The notes under the pieces: generated by a model
Seen by the model: only the letters and a program-made list of their open reading frames with translations
Told to the model about the DNA's origin: nothing
Databases searched by the model: none
Program-made: the position numbers and the translations under genes
Assembly: GCA_964019335.1 (NCBI GenBank)
Contig: OZ025664.1
Span: 661,279 to 725,278 of the forward strand
Source of the DNA: Diplonema japonicum
Taxonomy: Eukaryota; Euglenozoa; Diplonemea; Diplonemida; Diplonemidae
Direction of reading: 5' to 3'
Length of the DNA: 64,000 nucleotides
Part shown: in pieces, positions 20,441 through 30,831 of the stretch
Layout: the number at the start of each line of letters is the position of its first letter
How positions within the stretch are numbered: the first letter of the stretch is position 1

Positions 20441-20903
20441 GCGCTGTTCCTTTCTGCTGCTGCAAAGAAAAACAACAACAACAAAGGAAAAAGAGGCTCT
20501 CTTTCCTTCTTCCCAACTTCTACTTTCATTTATGTTCCATTATTCTGTGCCTGCGGTACTCGTGAGTTTTATCTATTAACACAATATCTTATTCCATTAT
20601 GGCTGAAAACCTCTTCTCCATGTTTTATTGCGACCCTTGTTGAGACCACGGTGCGGTCTCTTGTCGCCAGCTTCCCTCCGCATTATAACCTCTTTCGCCT
20701 CCGTCTTGGACTTGGTCCGGACGAAGCCAAGGAGTGATCCCAGTTCTTTTGTTTGTTTGAAGGCATCCCGTGAAACTATTTATGGGGTCTTCAGGTAAGC
20801 CTTTCCCCATTCTTGTTTACCTCCCTCTTTACCATACCTACATACCTTATTCTTTTTGTGCTTGCGAACCATACTAACAGAAGAGGCTAGTGGCTGCGCC
20901 GAG
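20441..20903. other. Spacer, 3' and 5' untranslated sequence
   Basis: No gene seen. The last 80 bases are pyrimidine-rich and end in CATACTAACAG (20870-20880), which combines a branch-like CTAAC and an AG acceptor 23 bases before the next ATG. Confidence 0.6.
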
Positions 20904-22988
20904 ATGGAGACAAATCCAATGATGGTTTTTTGCAGGCTGGTGAAGGAGAGCGAAAGGAAAAGGATACAGATACGGGGTAATACCGTAGAAATAAGAGAGA
21001 AGGAAGGGGAGAAAAAGGAGTACTCTGTCGATGGGTGTTTTGGTGAAGGGGTGAGCCAGTTTGAGTTGTATAAAAGTGTTGGGATCCCAACTGTAGCGCA
21101 GGTGCTGAAGGGAAGGAATGGGTCGATCATAAGCTGCGGGGGTGAAGGTAGTGGGAAGACATTCACGCTGTTTGGGGTCAACGAGGGGAATTGCATCAAC
21201 CTAAAGGACGACCAGCGAGGCCTCGCAGTGCGCATCATTGACTGCATCTTTGCCAGAGTTGGTGGCACTGCTCTGAATGTCTCTGTGGCTCAAGCCCTGC
21301 TCTGCCAAGACGACGCTGCCCTCGATCTCCTCTCCGACTACTCACCCTTGAACCCCGCCACCAAGCAGCTCTCCTTCGACACCTCTCATGTCCTCTCTGC
21401 CCTCCCAGACACTGACCCCTTCCGCATATGGAGCACAGTCCTCCCCACGCACACCATCATATGCACCCCCTCCAAAGATGAAGTTCTCAACACTATCTCC
21501 TGCACTGCCTCCACGGTCACCAAGGGTGACCACGTCACCATGCTGAGATTGGAGTGGATTGCAGAAGGTGGCACTAAAATGGTCAGCAACCTCCTTTTCG
21601 TAGACTGCTCCCCTGTCTACTCCAAGTCCATCCACAATCTGCGGGACGTTGCGCTTGCCCTCAAGTCAGGCTCCCAGCACCGCCCTTCTTACTCCCGGTT
21701 CAGGCTCACCAGACTGCTGCGCTCTGACTTCTCTCATCAGAGTTGTACCTGCACGAAGATCGTCTGCCATATGAAGGACACGCCCTTCGACCTTGACATC
21801 TTCGACGCGTCGTCTATTCTCAGCTTCACATCGCTCGCGAAGAAGATACCCCGCACGCCCTCCTTCACACCCATGTTCCAGCCTGTAAAACCGAAGGCCC
21901 TGCCGCTGCCTGAATGCAAGCCACAGGAATCTACAATCCGACCTCAGCAGGACGCACAACCGCACGCCATGTTCACATCGTACTTGCAGCTGCTGACCAA
22001 GCAGCTACGCGAAAAGGAAGAGGAGTGCAAAGCAATAAAGAACAGCGCCTCGCACACAGAGAGCACGCTGATCGCCTTGAAGTCTGAGAATCAGGCGCTG
22101 CTAACGAAGCTGCAGGCGATAGAAAACAGTAGTAGCGATCAGGAAGTGGACATCGATGATGGGGAGGGGCCACTCTTACAACCCTTCAAGCAGCCGTCGG
22201 AGATGTGCAGTGTAGCAGGGTCGGATTCCTGCGAGGAGGAGGTGGAGGTGGAAGTGGTCGAGTGTTCGCCTGTTGACGAGAAAAAGAAAGGGATACGCAC
22301 TATTGAGGAGTGTGAGAATAAGATACAACAGCTAACAAAGGCGCTGTACGGAACGCGGCAGGAGGTGAAGGACATAGGGCGGAAGCTGGATGAGTCCGAG
22401 AGACACAAGCAGGACGTCATAAGCAAGTACATCTCAGCAGCGTCAAGGTTAGAGGAGAACAGGAAGTGGCTGAGGAAGCTTAAGAGAAGCTTGCAGTGCG
22501 AGAAAGAGAAGAACCTTCCAGCTCTGAATGAAGGGCTGAAGTTCAAGAAAGCAGCAGAGGAGGAGGCGAGGAGGAAGGAGAAAGAGAATGAAGAGTTGAA
22601 AGAGATGGTGCAGTCTCTGCAGCTCATGGTGGGACATTTGTCGGCAGAGTACAACAGAAGGATGCAGACAGCAGTCATGATGAACACCTCGCGCGACCCG
22701 AACAGCCTTGATGTAGATGAACTGCTGTCGGAGAACACTGCTCTGAAGGACAACATCAGCAGCATCATGAGGATCATGGAGTCTTGCTACAGCGAAAACA
22801 CGCACCTCTCTCACCGTAACAGCAAGGTTTCTACACAACTGTCCCGAGCCAACGAGACCATCACGGTCCTCGAACAGCACATCCTCCGCAATAAGTCCCC
22901 CCTCTCACATACAGACCCCAATGCCATCCGCTCTAGAGCAGGCTGGTCCACAGAACAGTACCCGGAACAAAGTGCCATTGATTCTTAA
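20904..22988 (+). CDS. Divergent kinesin-like protein
   Basis: About 694 residues in one exon. The N-terminal 330 residues align by order of motifs with a kinesin motor: MVFCRLVKES near the start (VxCRxRP-like), the P-loop GGEGSGKTFTLFG (79-91), a degenerate switch II VDCSP near 232 where DLAGSE is expected, and SRFRLTRLLRSD near 267. Residues about 365-410 and 470-650 are coiled coil. The switch I motif NxxSSRSH is not evident, so ATP hydrolysis may be weak or lost. In the trans-spliced model, the in-frame ATG upstream of the acceptor at 20880 would be excluded, so I start at 20904. It probably acts on microtubules, perhaps in the flagellum. It belongs to no named kinesin class that I can assign. 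Confidence 0.75.
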   Translation: METNPMMVFCRLVKESERKRIQIRGNTVEIREKEGEKKEYSVDGCFGEGVSQFELYKSVGIPTVAQVLKGRNGSIISCGGEGSGKTFTLFGVNEGNCINLKDDQRGLAVRIIDCIFARVGGTALNVSVAQALLCQDDAALDLLSDYSPLNPATKQLSFDTSHVLSALPDTDPFRIWSTVLPTHTIICTPSKDEVLNTISCTASTVTKGDHVTMLRLEWIAEGGTKMVSNLLFVDCSPVYSKSIHNLRDVALALKSGSQHRPSYSRFRLTRLLRSDFSHQSCTCTKIVCHMKDTPFDLDIFDASSILSFTSLAKKIPRTPSFTPMFQPVKPKALPLPECKPQESTIRPQQDAQPHAMFTSYLQLLTKQLREKEEECKAIKNSASHTESTLIALKSENQALLTKLQAIENSSSDQEVDIDDGEGPLLQPFKQPSEMCSVAGSDSCEEEVEVEVVECSPVDEKKKGIRTIEECENKIQQLTKALYGTRQEVKDIGRKLDESERHKQDVISKYISAASRLEENRKWLRKLKRSLQCEKEKNLPALNEGLKFKKAAEEEARRKEKENEELKEMVQSLQLMVGHLSAEYNRRMQTAVMMNTSRDPNSLDVDELLSENTALKDNISSIMRIMESCYSENTHLSHRNSKVSTQLSRANETITVLEQHILRNKSPLSHTDPNAIRSRAGWSTEQYPEQSAIDS

Positions 22989-23229
22989 CAAACCTTGCTG
23001 CGTTTCCACGCCACTTGGTTTTCAAATTAAAAGCGCCTTTGTTTGCATAAGTTCTTGAATCTTTCAATCGTCCTTTTCCCGTGCCCCCCCCCCCCCCCCC
23101 CCCCCTCTTCAAAAGTGTCCTTAACTTTCTTAATTACACCCTCCATAGCTCTTATGGCATTTCGAAGTCTGCTAAATGTATTATGTTACCTTGTTTTCCT
23201 TGTTTCTACAAACACCACCAGGCAGCACC

Positions 23230-24491
23230 ATGGAGAGCGAGGATCAGGTGGGGCGGGAGTATTTGACAGATGAGGTATGTCGCTTGATAAACGACACCAA
23301 CCATTGTAGATGCTCGTGCAGTCGACTAGGTGTAGAGACCTCACTAAGGTGAAGAAGCTAGAGATGGTGTTGGACACTGACGTGATGGTGCTCGGGGAGA
23401 TAGGGCGTAGGCTGCCCTCATTGGTGCAGCTTAAGATTAATGGCAGCAACATAAGCAGCGTTAGGGACCTGGGTACTTCACTCTCTGGACTGAAGGTGTT
23501 GTGGCTCAACAGAGGGAACCTGACGAGCTTGGCAGGCATTTCCGCTATGAGCTCACTGGAAGAGCTGTACGTGGCCTTTAACTACATCACCGATATCAGC
23601 CCCCTTGCTGGACTGCCCAACATCACTACGCTGGACCTTGAAGGCAACCAAATCACTTCCCGTGACGACATCCAGGTCTTGAACGAGTGCCCTAGGCTCA
23701 CGGCCCTTTCGTTGGAGGGCAACCCTATCTCTGACGAGCGGGACTACCGCTCCTTTATCAATGCTACTCTTCCCACGCTCCAGTACCTGGACGACATCGA
23801 TGTGAGTGACTCACCCTCTGAGGAGCCCGTCACGCCCTCACGGCGTGTTGAACGAGCGGAGCCGCAGGAGTGGACGGAGTGCGAAAAGGAGGGCAACAAA
23901 GATCTGGCAAACCTGATTGAGTCGATGAAGCGCGACATCGAGACCAAGACAGAGGCAGAGACAGCGGGTGTCACTGAGGCTGTTATGCGAGCACGGGAGA
24001 GGCAGTTGGTGCAAGAGAGCATCAAGCGCTCGAACACCGTCCTGTACACCGATGTATCGGGCAGCCGGCCTGGCACTGCTGTACGGCCGTCGACAACAGG
24101 CCGACCTCTCTCGATGTGTGGTGTGAGGCCCGGGACAGCAGCTGCAGGGGGTGTTGCCAGGTTCCATGACACGTCGGTTTTGAAGGAATTGCCTTTTGAT
24201 ACCTCGTCGGCCACTGCCCTGACTCAGGGCACCTCTGTGTTCTGTGGGAACCCCACAAAGTCCCTGCGGAATAAGAAGATGGACAACAACATGGTATCTT
24301 CGCACACCTCGTCCACCCTAGCGCAGTCACTCGACACACGCGGTGACGATGCTGTCCTGGAGTCTGTCATAGCATCCAAGCTCACCTTCACCATGAGCAG
24401 CGACCACAGCATCGACTCCTCTTTCATCACCGACGGCTTCACAGATGCCCTCTCCCTCAATGACTTTGCACCCATCGAATCCTCGTTGTAA
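23230..24491 (+). CDS. LRRC56: LRRC56/ODA8-like leucine-rich repeat protein
   Basis: Two exons (23230-23274, 23310-24491) flank a 35-nt GTATGT...GTAG intron in phase 0 and give 408 residues. The start MESEDQVGREYLTDE joins to a block matching LRRC56: a segment with LEMVLDTD, then LPSLVQLKINGS, SVRDLGTSLSGLKVLWL, ELYVAFNYITDISPL and TTLDLEGN (about four to five LRRs, residues 30-165). The rest is polar and low in structure. LRRC56 (Chlamydomonas ODA8) helps import or assemble outer dynein arms through intraflagellar transport, so the organism has a motile flagellum. The family call is strong because the linker motifs, not only the LRRs, match. Confidence 0.85.
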
Positions 24492-24629
24492 ATACTACTG
24501 GTGAGAATCAGACAAGTTAAATGCTTTTAGGCTAAGTTCCTCTCTATTCTTCCCCGTCTACCCTTACTGTTTAATAGTCAAGTTACCTCTTGTTTATGTT
24601 GCTTTTGAGTACTTCACGCGACACACAGA

Positions 24630-25024
24630 ATGGGCAGTCACTGTGTTTGTGCTGGAGGAGTGCAGGAGCTTGAGGGCCAGCGCTTTGTTACACAGAAGCA
24701 TGTATTGTGTTTAGAATGAGGTGAGCATGTTGAAGGAAGATCTTGCAGCGAGCATCATGAATCATATGCAAGAGAACGACAGGTGGGAAGAGATGAATGG
24801 AGTAACTAGAATAAGTTACAAGATGCATCATGGTCAGTCAGATATTGCACTCCCGAACCTCCTCCCTACCCCTTTGAAGAGGAGAGTGACAAGTTCCTAG
24901 AGGCAGTCAATCGGAGACTGTACAGTCCGACGGTGATCCAGAGGACGCCTTGAACTCCTCTGTGGAACTCGCTGAGGAGCAGCTACGAGCCACCAAAGTC
25001 AGCATCGCGGCCTTCCGGCTGTAG
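24630..25024 (+). pseudogene. Small broken or unresolved spliced gene
   Basis: An AG acceptor (CACACAG, ending 24628) leads to an ATG at 24630 and three coding-like blocks: the opening 24 codons, MLKEDLAASIMNHMQEND from about 24727, and a C-terminal piece ending ELAEEQLRATKVSIAAFRL before TAG at 25022-25024. The blocks are in different frames. I could not find intron sites that join them; the shift near 24930 looks like a one-base frameshift. It may be a decayed coiled-coil gene, a gene with non-standard tiny introns, or a sequencing error. No homologue recognised. Confidence 0.35.
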
Positions 25025-25101
25025 AATAATATAATTGTATTTCAGCATTGTCGACTCTCTCTTGCTTCTTGCCATAACACCACTGCTTCACTACAGGGAC
25101 C

Positions 25102-26794
25102 ATGCGGGCGCTTATAGGATGTGTCTTGCTGCTGTGTGCAGGAATACTTGTGAAAGGCGACGGTGCTGATCACGTCATCACTGACCCGAAGCATAATAAC
25201 AAACACTTGAAGGTATGCCGTCGGGGAAGGCTGGAAGAATTAAAAAAAGAAAAAAAGAAAAACAAAAAAAAAAAGAAAAAGAAAAAAAAAAAAAAAAAAA
25301 AAAACAGAAATGCGACGAGCAGTCCGACTGCTCCTACGAGAGGTACTGCGTGTACGACTCGAAGTACGATAACGAGACGCAGCAGGTCTGCCTTCACAAG
25401 ACGATGTTCCCAAACTTCTCGATCAGGGACGGTCTTGCCATTGCTGCTATCTTCTTCGGTACGATGCTTGCAGCCAGTGCCGGTATTGGAGGTGGAGGGC
25501 TCAACACGCCTGTTTTTGTCCTCATCACCGGCTTCATCATCCAGGAGGCGACTCCTCTGTCGCACGTCACTGTCTTCGGCAACAGTCTTGCACAGTTCGT
25601 GATCAATGTATGCACCTGACACCACTGCAATCACCACAGTACCCCCTCCGCCACCCGTTTGTGAGGGAGCCCGGCCGCCCCCTGATCGACTACACGGTAC
25701 CGTTGATCCTGCTCCCCCCTCAGCTTGGGGGCAACAACCTAGGCGTGCTCCTGAACCCCATGATCCCTGCGGACATCTTGATTGTACTTGCGGAGTTGCT
25801 GCTTCTCTATGCGACTGTGCGTGTCTTCCAGAAGGGTGTCGCTATGTACAAGCTTGAGGCGGATTTGCGTAAATGCGCAGACGCCGACGAGGCCAGCCAG
25901 CTGACGGAGACCACTGAGCACAGCGATGCAGTGGTGGGGCTGTACAAACCAGAGGACCCGGGTATACATCTCAACAAAGTGAGCGCCGATGAGGACATCG
26001 CGTACGACGAGGAGAGGGCGATGGAGATCAGGGAGCAGGATGCGAAGATACCCATGAAGTACGTGGGGCTCATGTTGGTGTTCTGGATGCTGTTCGCGGC
26101 AGGGTACGTGGGCCTCAAGGAGTCAGGGAAGTGCTCTGCAGGGTACTGGGTCATCCTGGTCAGCATGTACCCCGTGCTGGTGTTCTTCTTGGTGTACGGC
26201 TCGAAGCTTATTAAGCGGGACAACATAGAGCGGGAAGCAGTAGGGCTGACGACAGCCGAGGGGGACATCAATTGGACGCCGAAGAAGTTGATCGTGGCAC
26301 CTATTCTGGCGTGCGGGGTGGGCACTGTGGCTGGGCTCTTAGGTCTGGGCGGTGGCGAGTTGATGGCACCACTGCTTCTGGAGATGGGAATGCTCCCCAA
26401 GGTATGGACTACTATGCCCACCATGCACCTTATCTAACTCCAACAGATGGCAAGTGCTACCTCTGCCTACATGATCATCTGGACGACATCCTCTGATATG
26501 GTCCACTACTCTGTGGGGGGCGACCTCCCTGCTGGCTACTCTGCTGTCTTCTGCTCATTGGGTTTTGTGGGTGGGCTGCTAGGCAGGTTCCTTGCCATCC
26601 GCTTCGTTGCAAAGTATGGGAAAAAAAGAAAGAAAGAAAGACAAACACACCACCCACACAGATATAACCGCCAGTCCATTATCGCACTCGCCCTTGGCGC
26701 TGTTCTTGCCCTCTCTATGATTCTCTTTGCTTACAGGGCTGCTACTGCCGATCCTTCGGACCCTTGGTGGCCTCCTCAGGGCCCTTGCAACTAG
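25102..26794 (+). CDS. TauE/SafE-family membrane transporter
   Basis: Five exons (25102-25212, 25308-25607, 25640-26401, 26447-26613, 26662-26794) encode 490 residues. A signal peptide (ALIGCVLLLCAGILVKG) precedes a short Cys-rich lumenal or extracellular segment (residues about 38-60). Two halves follow, each with the family Gly-rich signature: GIGGGGLNTP (about 95) and GLLGLGGGELMAPLLLEMG (about 370). About eight to nine membrane segments are visible, with a charged loop in the middle (residues 200-275). Eukaryotic TauE/SafE proteins are presumed anion or organosulfur exporters; the substrate cannot be told from sequence. Introns are 95, 32, 45 and 48 nt, four of four starting GTATG; the first is mostly A-run. 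The start lies 5 bases after CTACAG. Confidence 0.87.
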
Positions 26795-28300
26795 GCGGTT
26801 TGAGAAGAAAGAAAAGATGAGGAAAGAGGGAAAAAAAGAAAAAAGAAAAAAAAGAAAATGACATTTTAAGGATACATCCATCAGCAAGGTGAGCAGGGGT
26901 AATAGAAAATGGCGGATTACCGGAAATCACTTTTATCTTTCCCCCTACCCCACACCCCCTTTTTTTTAAATTGTTGTGGCTCTCCCTAACTTTTCTCTTT
27001 CCTCTTCGTTCTACGCGCGAAAAGAAAAAAAAGAAAAACAACTGCAGAAAAAAGAAAAATAGAAACGTCCAGTGTTGTTTTTCGCATTCGTTTTAGAAAA
27101 AAGAAGAAGAAAAAAAGAAAAGAAAAATTGAAAAAGGGATATTCTTTTCTTTGTTGCTCTCGTTTCTTTAACAGTAGAGAGACAAAAGATTTTTTTTTTA
27201 AAAATAATAATAATCAAGGGAGGATACTCATACATCCTCTTCGTTCTTTTTGTTTTGTTTCCGTGATCTTGTTTCCTTTTACTCCTTCTCTTGTCAGTCC
27301 CTCTTTCATTATTTCCTTTTTATTTTTTTTTATATTTTTTTTTTATATTCTGCACTTCTTTTTTATTCCGAATAAAAAAAAGAAAGACATGGTATCCAGT
27401 AGTAACCGATCGCCAATGGGTTTTTCCCCCTCCTTTTTTTTTTTGAAGATTGTTTTCCGAATCAATCGCGATCCAGTTTTTAATCACCAGCTTTCAGTAT
27501 TGGTAGACACACCTGTAGCCCAACTAAGATTGAAAATCGTATCTAATCTAAAACTTCTCGGGTCGGGTTCCTCAAAACCATGCGGTGATCGGTTATTTTT
27601 GGAATACTATCCAAAGAGTTTTCTTCTTTTTTTTTTCTTCCACCATAGCCAACGTGAACCCTTTTTCCTCTTTCCAGCATTCGGCACCGAAAAGTAGTAA
27701 AGGTACAACGATGGAGAAACGAGTTTCCCCCCGCCCCCCTTTTTTTATTCATACCCAAACTTAGGTCCTCTTTCTCTATTTATTTTTGTTTTTTTTCTCT
27801 TTCCAAAGGCTCTCTTCTTATGGTGCTTATTATTTTTTTTTTTCTAGTCAAGGGGGACGAAGGAGGGGGGACGGCAGTGCGTGTAGTTCCGACTAAAGAA
27901 AAGAGGGAGGGTGGGAGAAAAAAAAACAAGGGGGAGGGGGAAAAAAAAAGAAAAAGGGGGGAAAAAACACCCCCCCCCTCCTCCTTTCTTAAGTAACCCG
28001 CGTACATTCGGTTGTAGGTAAAGATCAGGAACGAAAAACGAAAAGAAAAAAGAAAAACCTGCAGCTTTCCCCCCTCTTTCTTTTTTTTTTTGACCATATG
28101 TCCCTCTTCTCCCCTCGGCTTTGCTCTCCCTGCCTGTTCATCCGGTTGCAATGGCACTACGATTTATATTATTACTACATCCAATTTCTTTTTTTAGGGG
28201 AAGAGGCGGCTATTTGACCTACAAAAAAGCGAGAAAAAGAGAAACCCAGGAAGGGGGGGGGGGGGGAAAGAAAGAGGAAGAAAAAGAAAAAAAAAAAACA
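26795..28300. other. Spacer
   Basis: No gene seen. It is mostly A/T-rich with C- and G-runs. A balanced island at about 27450-27610 has no stop-free frame of interest and no match to the other repeats here; it may be another dispersed element or an RNA. CTTTTTTTAG at 28188-28197 is the likely trans-splice acceptor for the next gene, followed by a purine-rich leader. Confidence 0.55.
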
Positions 28301-29404
28301 ATGGCAGGGGATGCAAAGATAGGCGATCGTGTCGTAGTGGAAGGGCTGAAGCAGAGCGGGATGAACGGCCTCGAAGGAACGTTGCTAGAGATAGATGCCA
28401 CAGGGCGATTGGTAGTGTCTCTGGATGACATGCTGGGAAAGCACTACTCATTCAAAAGAGAGAATGTTCACAAGGCCACCATACACATAACAAACATGCC
28501 TGACAAAGAAACAACCGCCGAGGAAAGCGACCCCAATAAGACCAGGCGGATCTACGCAGTGCTGATACTGCTCTGCGTAGTGGGTTTTCTGTATCACAAG
28601 AACACGGTGAGCAGCAGGCATGAGCGAGAGCTTCGACGGCTTCAGGAAGTACACGCTCGGACATTTGATCAAGCAATCAATGACCACATACAGAACGTGG
28701 ACGCCAAGCAGCTGCTAGCCCCGACGCCGCAGCCGACCACCTTTGACGACAGCTTGAAAAACGTTTTTGCAAAGATCGCTACGCGGTTTCGCAGCCAGCT
28801 ATTCAAAGACGGGGAATACATGTGCGTCCGCATGTCGCCTGGGCTTCTGTTGAGCGATGCCATCGCCGCCCACAACGTAACATGGATCTCCTTTGGGCAG
28901 GACGCTCCGCAATCTGAGTTCATGGTGCGCTGCTACCAAAGCATGGTCAAGATGGTCGACAAGACAGCCGCCTCTGTCAACAGGCAGGTATATGTTGTTC
29001 GTGATGGTGACGACACCGCCACGCTCGGCACCAAGGAGGAGACCATGTTCCTCGAGGACGCCATGCGGTGGGTCGTCTCCCGTATGTCACCTGCAACCTC
29101 CATTTGCGGCGACCAGCACCGCCTCTTAGAAAGCTTGCAAACGGCAGACGGTATCTTGATGCAAAACACGCCTAACGGGTGCAACTTCATCGAGAGACTC
29201 ATCTGCTCGCAAGCTTCTCTCGTAATGCAGTTCGGCGGCCCACGTGACACGATAGCCACAGCAGGAAAGGGGATATACTATCCCACCTGCGGAGATTTCA
29301 GCACACGGAGGAGAACTGCACAAGACAGGGACAAAGACAAAGACAAAGACAAAGAAGGAACCCCAGACACCACACAAGAACCCATGTCGGAGGTTCGTGT
29401 ATAG
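28301..29404 (+). CDS. Single-pass membrane protein with KOW/SH3-like N-terminus
   Basis: This 367-residue ORF starts at the ATG after the A-run; the upstream in-frame extension is low-complexity leader. Residues 4-60 (KIGDRVVVEGLKQSG, then GLEGTLLEIDATGRLVVSLD) resemble a small KOW/SH3-like barrel. A membrane segment lies at about 86-102 (IYAVLILLCVVGFLY), followed by a helix and a domain of about 200 residues with scattered Cys. The end contains a DKDKDKDK run from a GACAAA hexamer repeat. Topology suggests the small barrel is cytosolic and the large domain lumenal. No family recognised. Confidence 0.6.
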   Translation: MAGDAKIGDRVVVEGLKQSGMNGLEGTLLEIDATGRLVVSLDDMLGKHYSFKRENVHKATIHITNMPDKETTAEESDPNKTRRIYAVLILLCVVGFLYHKNTVSSRHERELRRLQEVHARTFDQAINDHIQNVDAKQLLAPTPQPTTFDDSLKNVFAKIATRFRSQLFKDGEYMCVRMSPGLLLSDAIAAHNVTWISFGQDAPQSEFMVRCYQSMVKMVDKTAASVNRQVYVVRDGDDTATLGTKEETMFLEDAMRWVVSRMSPATSICGDQHRLLESLQTADGILMQNTPNGCNFIERLICSQASLVMQFGGPRDTIATAGKGIYYPTCGDFSTRRRTAQDRDKDKDKDKEGTPDTTQEPMSEVRV

Positions 29405-29416
29405 TGTTAATCGCAG

Positions 29417-29445
29417 GGTAGGTAGGTAGGTAGGTAGGTAGGTAG
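29417..29445. repeat. GTAG tetranucleotide microsatellite
   Basis: Seven GTAG units stand just after the stop codon of the preceding gene. Confidence 0.9.
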
Positions 29446-29505
29446 TGGGGATCGAGTCGTTTTATTAGTTTAAGACTCCCATCTATGAACTGCACATAGG
29501 GTAAT

Positions 29506-30703
29506 ATGAAGAGGCTGTCGAAGTTGTACCCCGTGGCAGCAGAGAAGGCATGCAGCATAGGTAATGTGAAGATACCGTTCAGGAGCGAAGGGGGAAGGAG
29601 CCTTATGATGTGTGGGATGGGTGCGTTCAAGGACGTGAAAAGCCTGATGAGGCTGGAGGGTCAGGCTCTGTTCCCCATGGGTGTGACAGAGAAGGAGTGG
29701 CAGGGAGACGCCGAGGTTGGCGACGACTTGCTGTTTGGAGACCTCACTCCGATTGTTGTCACAGTGAGCAAATGGGAAGACAGCACTGTGGGACCCTACA
29801 GTGAAGTCCAGTTCTGCAACATAGCCACCTATCACAGGATGAACGTGCCTTTCAAGAGGCACCCTTACCTTTCCCCCTACGTCCTTGAGAACATCCCTGC
29901 CTCGCGGTTGTACCCAATGCTCACCATCACAGACTCCCCCAAGTACGCAGCAATATCAACAGAACTGTACCACCTCCCCACGGTGTGCAGACCTGAGCTC
30001 AATATCATAGAAGATGAAAAAGGAGTGAAAGGGTTCAGTGGTGTTGAGGGCAACACACATATCCCCGAGATCGTAGGAGTGGACATAGGTGTTGAGGTGG
30101 GCGATAGCAGTGAAGGGCTCCGGGAGTGGGGTGAGAAGTGGATGCACGTGTCGCAAACCATCGGGCTGGACAGGCTGTTTGTCAACTGCTTGGAGGGGAG
30201 GAGACATTTAAAGTACACCATACCTCACGGGAGGAGCACTGTGACTGGGAGAGCCATAAACGACTACAAGGGAACGAGGAACCCGCTGGGTGTGGTGTCG
30301 GGTGTCGATTTGAAGGAGCACGCTGCTAAGTGCGGTGCAGACTATCATTTGGTGTACCACAATGCGAAGAACCAGTACACGCGGAAGTGGTGTAGCACCG
30401 ACAAGGCCACATTGCCCTCCTTCCAGCCTGACGTGATTGTGCAGACCTCAGGTCTGTCAAGCATCAGACAGCTCCCGCAGCCCACGGTGCTGCCCTTCCA
30501 CACGTCCGACCAAAAGCGTGGTGAGCTCAACCGCCTGTCACTAGAGTGCTCCGAAGCGCTTGCATCCCGACAGCCAAGCATCGAGCAGCCAGGTATGCCA
30601 CACAACACTGCCCAGCACAACAGACGAGTTCCGCGAACCCACGCCGCTTATCGATCTCCAGAAGCGCGACCGCAAGATGCAAGGGGCACAGTGGAAGGGC
30701 TGA
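29506..30703 (+). CDS. Acetoacetate decarboxylase-like protein
   Basis: Two exons (29506-30592, 30624-30703) around a 31-nt GTATGC...ACAG intron in phase 1 give 388 residues. The segment VTVSKWEDSTVGPYSEVQFC matches the ADC-fold hallmark GPYxE that lines the pocket, preceded by a typical beta-rich half. The Lys that forms the Schiff base in true acetoacetate decarboxylases cannot be placed with confidence, so the substrate and even catalysis are uncertain. There is no signal peptide. The intron restores a polar C-terminus ending AQWKG. This is one of the shortest introns in the window. Confidence 0.65.
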
Positions 30704-30831
30704 TGCCCACCTGTCCCCGCAGTAGTGTTCCTTTGCTTTACGTTAGTATTCATTAGTAACTAAAAGACTCCGCCGTTTACCATACCAAAGGCACTCCTTG
30801 CTGATGGCGATTGAGGGCCGTAGCAGTCGGC

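Noticed and set aside
27128-27697. 189-residue + ORF
   Set aside because: Phe/Ser-rich translation of T-tracts; only the central 60 codons are balanced and they match nothing.
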